64,000 nt of DNA from a virus: positions 1 to 64,000 of the IMG/VR virus record IMGVR_UViG_3300044637_000586; one strand, given 5' to 3'. Both the position numbers and the translations under genes were made by a program. The notes under the pieces are model-generated. The model was not told the origin of the DNA and ran no database searches. It was given only the letters and a program-made list of their open reading frames with translations. Below, in pieces: positions 21,619 through 32,200 of this stretch; within the stretch, counting starts at the first letter, position 1; each line of letters starts with the position of its first letter.

Positions 21619-24600
21619 TTACTTGGTTTCGATTCCGTATTCTTCTCGCATTTTTTTTACGACTTCCTCCCTTCTTTGATACACCAGCCTGGCCCTGTCG
21701 TCATCATTCAGTTCGCCCAATTTTACATCCGGGAACGCCTTGAGCATCTGGCGTGAAAACTTATCCTTTACCGCCTTGATAGCATCCTGTCTAAATTCTT
21801 CCATCTTCTCAACCTTCTTATCATCACTCAGTCTTTCAAGCTGGCCTTTTCTCTTGTCGATAATGTCGGCTGTCTCAGCGTCTATTATGATTTTTAAAGA
21901 TGGCTTGAAGTCTTCGCTCATCTCTACTCTTCTCTTGCCTGGAAGTCCTTCCCATTCTTCCGCGTCAAATCGGGTGTAGGCTTTTGGGAACCATTTCTTT
22001 TCCGTAAGACTGTAGTACGGACTCTTCTCAACGTGGCTTGTTCCGTCCTTCCATACGCTTTCAGGAACCAAGGCTTTAAGTATTGGGTTTGACGGCTTAA
22101 CGTACACCGGCTGACCAAAGTGATCGTAAACAAGGCCTCCGTTAGTGTCCATGAAGATGTCTGTAAAGAAGATGTCGGAAACTATGTTGTCTACTACACC
22201 TACACGCTTCTCCTGCTGGATTCCTTTCCACGCCTCGTAGTCTTTTTTGAGGTTTTCCATCAAAGCAGGGGACAAAGATGTCTCTACCCCATCAAGAAGT
22301 AGTATCTCTCCTGCTTCTAAATACTTAGCCTCACCAAAAGTAAACAGTTTCTTTGTGGCTCTTTTGATAGATGAATAATCGCTTCCGGAGATCTGAGATC
22401 CCACTAGACCAACAACTCTGTTGAATGTGATATTCTTTTTGTCATCCTTACCAAAGCGAATATCGTTTGACACCTCCCCGAGTATCTTTCCTACTGCACC
22501 GGCCCCGAAACCAAGCAACGAAAGACTGATGTTCTTACCGAATACAGTCACGCTATTGGGCTCTGCTCCTTCGGCTTCCATTTCAGCCTTCTGATTTCCA
22601 TCATCTGCTGATCCATAGAACTTAATCTGAGAGTTGGGATCAAGGGTCATTACGGTATCCCCCTCTTCGTCGTCCTCCCAGTCAAACATAGAAGAAATAA
22701 CTCCCGCCCAAGCCGCAGTAACTATTGCGTTCTGGATCAGACGGCGGACCTTGTCCTCTCGTGTCATAGGAACTTCGATGTTCTTAGCGCCCACGTATCG
22801 TATGTTCTTGCCGTATGCTAATTTAGTCACGGCAGGCAACACGGGAAGAGCCTTATAAGAATACTCGGCCATGATTACAGACAGTCGCGCAAATCCGAAT
22901 ACAGCATTGAACACTGTTCTAGTGGACGCTGTAACGACATTGTCCTTATCCTTGATGGCAAGCTTCTGCGTCAAGCCGTTATATACGAGCGCACCAAGTC
23001 TTGACTCCGGCTTTTGAAGCGCCAAAGACTTCTTAGCCTGGGAAGCCATTTCGTTCACCACTTCACTTGGCATGGCTGCGTGTATCTTCTCCCTCAATCG
23101 GCGCTTGGCCCATCCCTTGGGAAGAGCCTCGCCCATGTTCAATCTTTCTGTCGCCTCTTGAGCTACTTCTTGTTTGAGATCGGCTATTCTTTCCGGGCCT
23201 GTTTGCAAGAGCTCGTTCAACTGCTGATTCCATACGGCTGTGCCCTTCTTCATTTTAACACCCGACTCCTTGTTAATCACGTCAAGGTATCTTTCCGCCT
23301 CGATGTAGGTGTATATATCTTGGAGCATACCACCCATGATTATATCCTGGGCCGACATCATAACCATACTGACTTCCGAAATTGCCGGCATGAACTTTCT
23401 CTTGCGGTATCCGGATCCCATGGCATGGCTAAACGACTTCAATACAGCCTGGGCTATAAAGTAAGACTTTCTGCCGCCCTTAGCGCTTATGATATCGCTG
23501 AGTATCTTATCGTATTCCTTCTTGGTAACGCGAACAACAGCTCCGGACGCTTTCTCCTCCGGACGCTCAAGCAGTGTGGTTTCTCCGAATCGAGACTCTG
23601 GACGCTGCCACTTTGCAAGCACCGTCTCCCAACCCATGGTTGCGCCCTGCTTTTTCATCTTATTGGCAAACTGAATTGCCCTCTTCATCCTTGCGGGGTT
23701 CATAGCGAACGTAAACGCACCGTGTTGTATAGTGGAAACTATCGCTCCCAAACCGGAGGCTATGATGGCTGTCTTAAATAGATCGGACAGGGCGTTGATG
23801 TAGAACTGCTCGTTAAACCATCTTGCTACCAACGCTGACGTGCTTTCATCGTATTCGTTTAGAATGTCGTTGATGTAGCGGTTGATCTGCTGATACAACT
23901 CTTCGCCTGGCTGTAGCTGCTGTAGTCTGTAGAAATATCCTTGCAGTGCTACTATGTCTCTTGCGGAAACCCCCTTGTACTCGAGAGCTTCCAAAAGAGC
24001 GTCTTCAAATTGAGTATCTGAAATCTCGCCCTTGCCTATTGCCTTGATGATGCTCTTTTTGACGTTATCGGAATCCTTGATCCCCTGCATGATATTGTCA
24101 ATCTTCGCTTGATTCAGCTCTATCTTTTCTTGAACCTTTGATTCAATAAGCGGCTGTACCTCTGCTTGCAAAGCTGATGCGTATGCCGGATCTACCCCAA
24201 GGTTTTCAACCAGTCTTTCAGCCAAGCTTTGCACCTCCCCGCTAGGATCAGTGTAGTATTCAGAAGCAATGCGAGCAATCTCTGCGTCCATCTCTTCTTT
24301 ACTTAGTGATTTTGCCACCGCCCGCTTCTCTACATTTCCGATCGGTATCTGCAACAAGTCCGAAACCAATGACTCGATTTCGTTTTTGATGTCCATTTTA
24401 GTGGCCGCGTCTGCATTTTCATTGGCGTCCACGTTGGCCATGGCTATGTTCTTGGCCTTTAAAACTATTGCTTCTACCTGATCTTTGTTGCTGAGAACAG
24501 CCTTGAGCCTGTCTTTCGCTTTTATCTTTTGCTTACGCTCTCTTGCCGCAATGTAGTCTGGATCATTCTGGAGGATAGTATCGGACAAAATCTTAACCGC

Positions 24601-25794
24601 TTTTTTAGCAGTACCGGTATCATCGAGCACCCCTTCAAATGCCTTAGACAGTCTCTTCGTTGCGCTTGCTTCTCGGTTCTTTTTTATCTCTTCGCTGAAA
24701 TCGCCAATGTTCTCATCGATCACGGCATCAATCTTAGTTCTCTCGCCTGGGGCCAAGTCTTTGATTTGATTCCATACCCGGTTCTTTATGGCTTTGGCCG
24801 AGTATGCTCCTTCTTGTATGTATGACTTTGCAAGGTTTACAATGTGGGGTGTTATCTCTACTATCAAAGAATCGGAAAGAGACAAAGCCCCTGGAGCACG
24901 CTTCTTGGATAATATGTCTCGAATGGCACTTATGCTGGCTTCCCTTTGTTTCTTGAACTCAGGCTTAACCGTAACCACCGTAGCTGTCTTCTTGACTTTC
25001 GGCATAGCCGAAGTAACAATAGCATCAGCCTCTTCTTTCGTTATCTTGGCTATTTCACGCAGTTGTGTGATCGCTTCGCCAATGGTCATTTGACCGGACG
25101 TAACCTGATTGAGGAATGAGTCTCTTGATTCGTCTTCCTCAAGTATTCGGTTCATCAATTCTTCAGGCGTAGACATAGCCGACAAAGCCGCGCTTGTCTT
25201 ACCCGCTTCTGTTGCTGTTTCCGCCTTGGCCTGGTAGAATTTAGTTGAGTTTTTCTTATCTCCTTTTATGTAGAAATAAGTGGCTATCTTAGTCAGCATC
25301 ACTTGATACTGATACGATAACCCGGGATTGTCAATCTTCTCCTGCTCGGTGGTTTTCAGATAGGCCGTTAAAACATCATTGAATATGTTCTTTTCGTCGG
25401 CCTCGTACCTGTCCTTGAGAATATCAAACTTCTCCGTGGCCAAATTATCCATCGCTCTTTGATCGACAGATATGTACTCATCCACCTTTAAACCCCTTTG
25501 CTGGGCAACTCTTCTTCCGTATGCTCTTGTCTTTACGTCTCCATAAGCCTCACCAAGCCTTGACTTCATGAAGTCAGCCATTTCGCTCTTTGTTTCTTTG
25601 GGCTTTTTCTTGGCAGGCGTAGCAGTCTCGGCAAACGGATTGTCTCCTTTGAGGCTGTCTACATTGATTAATTCATCGGCTATCAATTTCTCCAGACCTC
25701 CGTTGTAAAGCATATCCATGTACTGCTCAAAGGTTTTCTCCTCCGCAGCAGTAGCGCCTGGCATCTTTATAGTTACCTTACAGGGTTTCGCCAT
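21619..25794 (-). CDS. Very large helical protein, probable ejected internal virion protein (1391 aa)
   Basis: About two thirds is charged coiled-coil-like helix (for example ALSAMSTPEELMNRILEEDE, KSRLGEAYGDVKTRAYGRRV). Three hydrophobic patches interrupt it: near residue 670 (TAIIASGLGAIVSTI), 960-985 and about 1020 (IQNAIVTAAWAGVI). This combination of a long helical body with membrane-capable patches is what ejected podovirus proteins of the T7 gp15/gp16 type show. No enzymatic motif was recognised. It starts one base into the ferritin stop codon (TAATG), so it is coupled to that gene. Assignment rests on size, composition and position. Confidence 0.65.
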   Translation of the reverse strand: MAKPCKVTIKMPGATAAEEKTFEQYMDMLYNGGLEKLIADELINVDSLKGDNPFAETATPAKKKPKETKSEMADFMKSRLGEAYGDVKTRAYGRRVAQQRGLKVDEYISVDQRAMDNLATEKFDILKDRYEADEKNIFNDVLTAYLKTTEQEKIDNPGLSYQYQVMLTKIATYFYIKGDKKNSTKFYQAKAETATEAGKTSAALSAMSTPEELMNRILEEDESRDSFLNQVTSGQMTIGEAITQLREIAKITKEEADAIVTSAMPKVKKTATVVTVKPEFKKQREASISAIRDILSKKRAPGALSLSDSLIVEITPHIVNLAKSYIQEGAYSAKAIKNRVWNQIKDLAPGERTKIDAVIDENIGDFSEEIKKNREASATKRLSKAFEGVLDDTGTAKKAVKILSDTILQNDPDYIAARERKQKIKAKDRLKAVLSNKDQVEAIVLKAKNIAMANVDANENADAATKMDIKNEIESLVSDLLQIPIGNVEKRAVAKSLSKEEMDAEIARIASEYYTDPSGEVQSLAERLVENLGVDPAYASALQAEVQPLIESKVQEKIELNQAKIDNIMQGIKDSDNVKKSIIKAIGKGEISDTQFEDALLEALEYKGVSARDIVALQGYFYRLQQLQPGEELYQQINRYINDILNEYDESTSALVARWFNEQFYINALSDLFKTAIIASGLGAIVSTIQHGAFTFAMNPARMKRAIQFANKMKKQGATMGWETVLAKWQRPESRFGETTLLERPEEKASGAVVRVTKKEYDKILSDIISAKGGRKSYFIAQAVLKSFSHAMGSGYRKRKFMPAISEVSMVMMSAQDIIMGGMLQDIYTYIEAERYLDVINKESGVKMKKGTAVWNQQLNELLQTGPERIADLKQEVAQEATERLNMGEALPKGWAKRRLREKIHAAMPSEVVNEMASQAKKSLALQKPESRLGALVYNGLTQKLAIKDKDNVVTASTRTVFNAVFGFARLSVIMAEYSYKALPVLPAVTKLAYGKNIRYVGAKNIEVPMTREDKVRRLIQNAIVTAAWAGVISSMFDWEDDEEGDTVMTLDPNSQIKFYGSADDGNQKAEMEAEGAEPNSVTVFGKNISLSLLGFGAGAVGKILGEVSNDIRFGKDDKKNITFNRVVGLVGSQISGSDYSSIKRATKKLFTFGEAKYLEAGEILLLDGVETSLSPALMENLKKDYEAWKGIQQEKRVGVVDNIVSDIFFTDIFMDTNGGLVYDHFGQPVYVKPSNPILKALVPESVWKDGTSHVEKSPYYSLTEKKWFPKAYTRFDAEEWEGLPGKRRVEMSEDFKPSLKIIIDAETADIIDKRKGQLERLSDDKKVEKMEEFRQDAIKAVKDKFSRQMLKAFPDVKLGELNDDDRARLVYQRREEVVKKMREEYGIETK

Positions 25795-26285
25795 TAGAAC
25801 AGTTTTTCTTCGAGAAGCAATAACTTGAACTTATCCTTTCCGTCTACATCCTCAAGCAGGTTGAGCTTGTCGCTGTATTCCGCAACAGACTTGGTCTGTA
25901 TCAATCGGAATTGCTGTAAGAAGTCAAACGTGCAAAGATCCATGTTGAAGAGTTTCTTAGACGTCTCTTCATACGCCTCGTACAAATCGTATTCGATCTT
26001 GTATGCCTCTTCCAATACCTCGAGAAGTCCGGAGAAGTCTACCTGCGGCTTGGGTACGGTAGGAAGCGGAACAGTGATGTTCCAGTCTACCAAATACTTT
26101 TCAATCTTAGCTGCGTGTTCGAGTTCGTCTTGAGACTCTGCTGCGAAGAACTCGGCAGCTTTGAAATACCCAACACCCTGGCACCAGTTGCTGGCGGCAC
26201 GATAGAAGTAAAATGCATCCATCTCGTCCAAATGACGTGGGGCTAATAGGTCTACTACACCTTTATCTAAACTATGAGGTTTCAT
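25794..26285 (-). CDS. Ferritin-like protein (163 aa)
   Basis: Close to bacterial non-haem ferritins (FtnA type) over its whole length. It has LDEMDAFYFYRAASNWC, then FFAAESQDELEHAAKIEKYL, PKPQVDFSGLLEVLEEAY and the helix with FLQQFRLIQTKS. Ferroxidase ligands in expected positions are Glu21, Glu54, His57, Glu98 and Gln130. The usual last Glu of the site is replaced by Ser133. It should form a four-helix bundle that binds or oxidises iron, possibly as a 24-mer. It is encoded between the two giant virion-type proteins and coupled to both, so it is expressed late. It may protect virions from oxidation, store iron, or be a structural use of the fold. Confidence 0.9.
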   Translation of the reverse strand: MKPHSLDKGVVDLLAPRHLDEMDAFYFYRAASNWCQGVGYFKAAEFFAAESQDELEHAAKIEKYLVDWNITVPLPTVPKPQVDFSGLLEVLEEAYKIEYDLYEAYEETSKKLFNMDLCTFDFLQQFRLIQTKSVAEYSDKLNLLEDVDGKDKFKLLLLEEKLF

Positions 26286-26291
26286 GTTTTA

Positions 26292-29200
26292 TTACGGGCA
26301 ACCGTCAGTTTTGTTTGTTATCACACCCGCTTCTTGCAGGCGCTTATTAATCTTTGGAATATTGTCGTAAATATACTTCAGTTTTGGGTCACGCCCCAAA
26401 ATTTCATCAATAGCATCCCTTGCTCCAGGTGTTTTATCCTTGAGTTTATAGTAGTTGTCAACCAACTCGCTTATGCTTGATTTGACCCCGGATGGTTTCT
26501 CTGCCTTAGGAGTTTTAGCTTTTGGCTGAGCCTTGGGCTGAACTTTGGGAGTTGCCCCAAATTCATCTTGCAGGATCTCGTCGAATTGCTCTTTAAGCTT
26601 AGATGTTAGTCCATTGTACCAATCTTGACCTCCAACTATGTTGTTTACAGCAACCTGTGGGCTTGTGCCGGACTGAATAGCTTGCTCGACAGCATCCGCT
26701 GCATTCTCCATCAAAGACTGAATCTCAGCATTTGTTCTTGGTGTAGGTTCACGCAGCTCGTTGGGGATCGAGTTAGTTCCGTATTCGGCCTGGGTTTCGT
26801 TTAGCTTGTTTTGATCAGCATACGACTCATAATAACCTTTGACACCTTCGCTATCGCTATTTACAACTACATAGTCAAGAACTCTTATGCTAGCACTTTG
26901 CAACGATCTAGTCATCGGCTTTACGCCAGACTTGTATTGGTCTTGGTTAGAGTAAAATATAACTCCTGCCGCAGTTGCGGATTCACCAATGAAAGAAACG
27001 ACTTCCTTATAGTCGAATCCTTTTTTGAAGATATAATTACCTATTATCTGCCCGCTGTTGTTCAATAGCAACATACCATGTTTAGGTAGCGCGGTAAAAC
27101 GAGTCTGCATCAAAAATGTGGATACATCCTGTGATCCAGATATAGCCACAACCGGTTCGGACAAGATTTGTTGCTCGTCCATCACCTCGACTTTCAGATT
27201 CTTGTTGTATTCTTCTTGATACTCCTTATCTATATTGCGTTTTTTAACGATCGATAAGTCGTATGGCCATGTAAGATGAACATACTCTTTTTTGTATGTA
27301 TCCATGATGACGTGTTCAACCTCGATGTCAAGAGGCTGAAGCATTTGTACTACGTCTTCAGTAAGTTTAATATCCGCGTTACTTGCCACCAAGGCTCCCG
27401 AAGGATGGTTGTGAACTAAATATACTTTTTTAGATTTAAACTTTTTCACACCAGACAAAACAAGTCTTGGATCCACTACAGTGGCAGTCGGACCACCCAT
27501 GCCCAGGAACTGAATGTGGGCCTTTCCGCTCTTATCAACGTGTACAGCGAAGGCGTGCTCAACAGACTTGTCTTCAAGTTTACGCATGATGTGTGCTACA
27601 TCTTCCGCATCCTTGACCTTGACACTTCCGTTAAACTTGATTTGCTTGTATTTGTTCCATACAGCCTTTACTGTATTACCGACTCCTCCATCTCGTACAC
27701 TTTGCCCCCGTACTCCATCTGGCTCACTATACGGTATATTTCCGCTTTCGGATACAATCGGGCCGGCGGCTGTGTCTGTTCTTGTAAGTCCTTCGTTTGG
27801 TCCATCGGTTGTTTTGCTTTTTGTGGTTGTTACAAATTTTTCAAAAGCCTCTAAATCTTGCTTAGTTCCAAGCTCAAATGTTTCATTCTTGATATAATAG
27901 GCTACCTCATCCATTCCGGAGTCTATGCCGACAATAGCATCGGCCTTTTCTATTAAATCAACAATGTCTACGTCTTTTTCTACCCATAAATTTTCTATCT
28001 CAACATCTCTTCCAGTATTTTTTATGAGACCTTCATCCATCTCAATATCATAATCTCTTAGGTCGAGCAAATTCTCCGCGTTTACAACAACGGCTTTTCT
28101 TAGTGAGCCAAATGTTCTTGTATAATCTTTGTTGGGAGTGAAATACTTTCCTTTATCCCCCTGCGAACGATACCCCCTGTAAAGTATTTCTTTTACCTTG
28201 CTGTTGGGGAAAATGGTGTTTAGATAACTGGCGTATTGTTGTAGCGTGCCAATCTTTGATAATCCGGGAACAGAATAATAAAAGTCCTTTACATTTTGCC
28301 CCTCGTAACCTGCTTGGGGTTCTTGAGCTTCTTGCGTAGCTCCTTCAGATGGACTAATGCCATAACCGCCTTGTCTTCCTTGCTCAGGTTGTTCACGTTC
28401 AATTTCTTTGTAGAATTTTTCATAATCTTCTATTGTTTTTACTTTTTCGTCTTCACTTAATGATTCATAGTATTCAATGAGTTCGTCTTCACTCAAGTTG
28501 CCCAAATCATTGTTTCTGATGGCATCTCTCATCTGTGACTCATACTCGTACTTAGCCGCCTCGTCCATGTCGTTAACCAGCTTGTTACGCATCTCGATGA
28601 GCTCGTCCTCCATTTGAGACTTGTTCTCAAAAGAAGCAAGCACGTCAAGAACCTCGTTGACAGCATCCTGTTCGTCAAGCACGATTCCGCCGAGCTCTGG
28701 TAAATCTTCAAGGGCGATCAGATCCACGCTTCGGCCATTGTCGGAAATAAAACCGACTTTCTTTGCAGCGGCTATTTCAGCTTTGCCGGCAAGTTCGGAC
28801 TGGCTTGTCATTACCTTTCCGCCCCTCAAGAAATAAAGAAGAATACTTGCCCTTAGACCAAGTAATGAGTCCTGGGCCATTGACTTCGCTTCCTTCAGAT
28901 TGTCGTTACGCTCCTTGTTAAATTTGCGGTCAACATCTCTTCTGGCTACGACTTTACCGCTTTCCTTGCTTGTCAGACTGATGTTTCCACCTTTTACATT
29001 GACAACTGTGAAGCCAAGCCTTTCCGCCTCGTCCTTAATTTGACTTAACAGATTAGCACCCATTGGCTTTCTGCTTTTGGGTATCTTGTTGTAACGATTC
29101 TTTTTGGTGATGAGCTCGTTTACGGCATCATTTGTAGTCTTTTTTAAATCAGAAGGAGGGTTCTCTAGGGTTTCCTGTATAAGTTTATCGGCATCATCTA

Positions 29201-32200
29201 CAAGTTTCAATGATCCCGCCTCGTACTCCTCCATGCCTTTCTTGACGAGATACGCCTGTATAGCCAAATCCTCCTCAGACATCTCCATGGGGCTTTCGTA
29301 CCCCATTCTTTTTAAAACCTCGTCATTGATATGATCCCATACCTGCTGTTTATCCGCAAGTATTTTCGATCCCTCTTCTATTTCCCTCTGTTCCACAGAA
29401 GATGGCTCTTCTTCGGCTTCTTCAATATCTGTTTCGGGAGCGAAATCCTTTATTAAAAATCCCCCGTTGTTTTCCGCGTTCCAATCACTCGTTGTGCCAT
29501 CAGGCGATACTAACTTCCAAATAGATTTACTGGTATCTTCAATGGTGTATTCTTCGTATCTACCATTGTAGTTTCGATACACTATGTCGCCTTTTCCAAA
29601 ATTACTTAAACGCTTTCCGTCCTTCTCGCTTGTCCGGTTAAGCATACTGTCAATTCTAAGGGCAAAGCTCGATGAGGCTCTATACGATTTGAATTTTTCA
29701 ATTGAGTCAACAAATCCCTCTCCCATGTATTGAATCTGGTTCTCAAGAAAATCAGCGACTTCCCTGGTGATTCCCTGCTCCTCAACCATCTTGTTAGCTG
29801 CGTACTCATACCCATCCCCGACTAGTGCATCAGGATTGTTCTTCCTAAACGTGTTGTAGTAATCAAACATTTGTTTGAACAGCCCGTAACTCTTTTCGTA
29901 ATTCAAAGGTGGTACAGCCTCGAATCCCTCGTATACATTTGCGAACTCTTCTATCCTGCCTTGCATGGCATTTTCAGTCAAGTTCTTTACTCTTGTGAAA
30001 CCTTTTTTGCCAGGGCCTAAAACTTCATAATGAGGAGCCCAATCGTTTTCCCCTTTAATTATTTCACCTACCTTGAATTGATTGGCGCTTTTAAGTTTTT
30101 TCTCCTTGACCGGAGCGGGTGCTGATGGCGCTGTTTCTTCTTCCGTAGCAACTTTTCCCGCCTCTGGAAAGTATGATATTTCTTTGCCGGTTTCGTTCTT
30201 GTACTTATTATCAAAAAAGTTTATCTCCTCGCCTTCTGGAGTGACGACCCTTGTTCCTCCTCTCTTGTTTTCAAAAAACTCGGTTATTGTGTAGCCGTCA
30301 TTTGTTTTCCAAGTGGCGAGTTTAAGATCATCACGTTGAACACCGTTCTCTTTTTCAGCCCTGTCTATAAGAGCGTTTAGCTCTTTGTTCAAAGAAAAAG
30401 CCTCTCTTTCTGAAACCCTCTTACCGCCAAATCCTTTCTTGAACAGATTCTTGATGTTGGCAAATGGCTTTGCTTTTTGGGCCTGTGCGGGTTTTGTTTC
30501 CGTAGGTTCCGCCTCCGTTTCAAACAACGAAGCTATCTTGCCCTTTCGAGTTGGCTTTTCTTCAACGGGTTTTTCAGCTGGCTTTTCCTCGCCTTTAAAC
30601 AAACCTGCAAGACGTTCCTTACGGCTTGGCTTGGCTGGCTCGGTCTTTTCAGGCAGGGCTGCCGGCTTGACTTCTTCAAACTCAGTCTCTATTCCCCCAA
30701 CATCTTTTCTTGATTGATCAAGAGACTTTCGGTATGATTCAAAGTCATATCCCGCAAGGCCGGCCGTGGCCTTTTCGTATTGGGCGGCAAGAGGTAATAA
30801 CTTTTCAGGCAGCTCTTCTGCGTCAACGATCTCCCCGGTCTTGTTGTCCGTGATGATTATCTCGTTGTCGTAGTCCCAGTCAATGCTAAATCCATTGTTG
30901 CCAAACTCCATTTCAACATTAGCCATCTCATCTGTTATGGGCTTCATGTTGGCCTCGACTTCTTCCGGGGCGATTTCGGGAACTACTTCCTCTTGTGCTT
31001 GAAGAACTCCACTTGCTGGAGCCTCTTCTTTGCTTGGAGCTTCGACAGGTTTGGCTTCGACAGGTTCTTGCCCGACTCCGACTTCACCTGATACCCGGAT
31101 TTGGTTTTCTTTATCATATTTTAATGAGTTTAGGTTTTCAAGCAGTTGTTTTGAATTGCCCTGCTGCCCCTCGCGTATCTGCAACGTCCTTCCGTCTTCC
31201 GTAGTGATGTTTACCGATACTATCTTGCCGTTCTTCTCTGCGTAATTATTAAGCGTAGCGTTCTTCCCGGCGTAGTTAATCGTTGCGCCCTTTTCAAGAG
31301 TAGGGGTAATAAGCGTGTTCTGATTCTCGATATTCATCTCCCCGACGATTCCTTCGTCAGTCTCGATGCCCATCTCACGGATCTTTTCAGCAACTCCCTC
31401 TCCCTTTTCAATGATAACGCTTCTTCCGTTGTTGTATTCTATCTCGTAATCACCGTCCTCGTTGATAAAGAAACTAGCATACTCGTCACCCACCTTTACT
31501 CGCTGAGGTGTGGTAGATGTGCCTACCGACTTAGCATCAATACCATTTTCACCAAGCATCAGGATCTCTTCGCGCTCGTTCTTCAATCTTTCGATTTGAG
31601 CGTTAGTGATAGGGTCTTTAAGACCGCCTTCCTCCAGGGTTCTTATCTGTTGGGTTATACCGAATGCCCGAGCTTGCTTGGGGCGTGGGAGGTTTTTCCA
31701 GTTGGGATGAGCTGATAAAGCTTGGAAGTCTTCGCGAGGACCTTTCAAGTCCTGTTTCACCTTAGCCACGTCTGCGCTATTGGTTGATGCCGCGATTATG
31801 CCATCCGCATTTTCAGCGGCCTCAAGCATAACGTCTTCCGCAAAGTTGGAGGCTCCTACCGGTCTTCTAAAGAAATTACCCGCCTTACCGCCTATCAAAC
31901 CACTCAGTGCGGCATCCTTATACCCACGGCCAGAATTTAAGTCCTTAAAGTATTCGGTTTCACCCAGGTAGTTGATAATCTCTTTGGTGGCATTATCAAC
32001 CTTTTGCTGAGTAACTTCTTCGCCCGCTTCTTTCAATCCGGACTTGAGATATGATGCAGAAGATTCCGCAAAAGAATCCCTGAATGCTTGCGATAAACTT
32101 TTACCGTTTGCCAAATCATTCAGTACAGACTTTCTGAAAACGCTAGGCTCAAAGTATTTAACGTCAGGTATCAATCCTTCAGCCAATGACACGGCGATAG

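Noticed and set aside
23014-23781. 255-aa plus-strand ORF inside the 1391-aa gene
   Set aside because: Antisense shadow rich in His, Leu and Cys; no start signal and it opposes a long well-formed gene.
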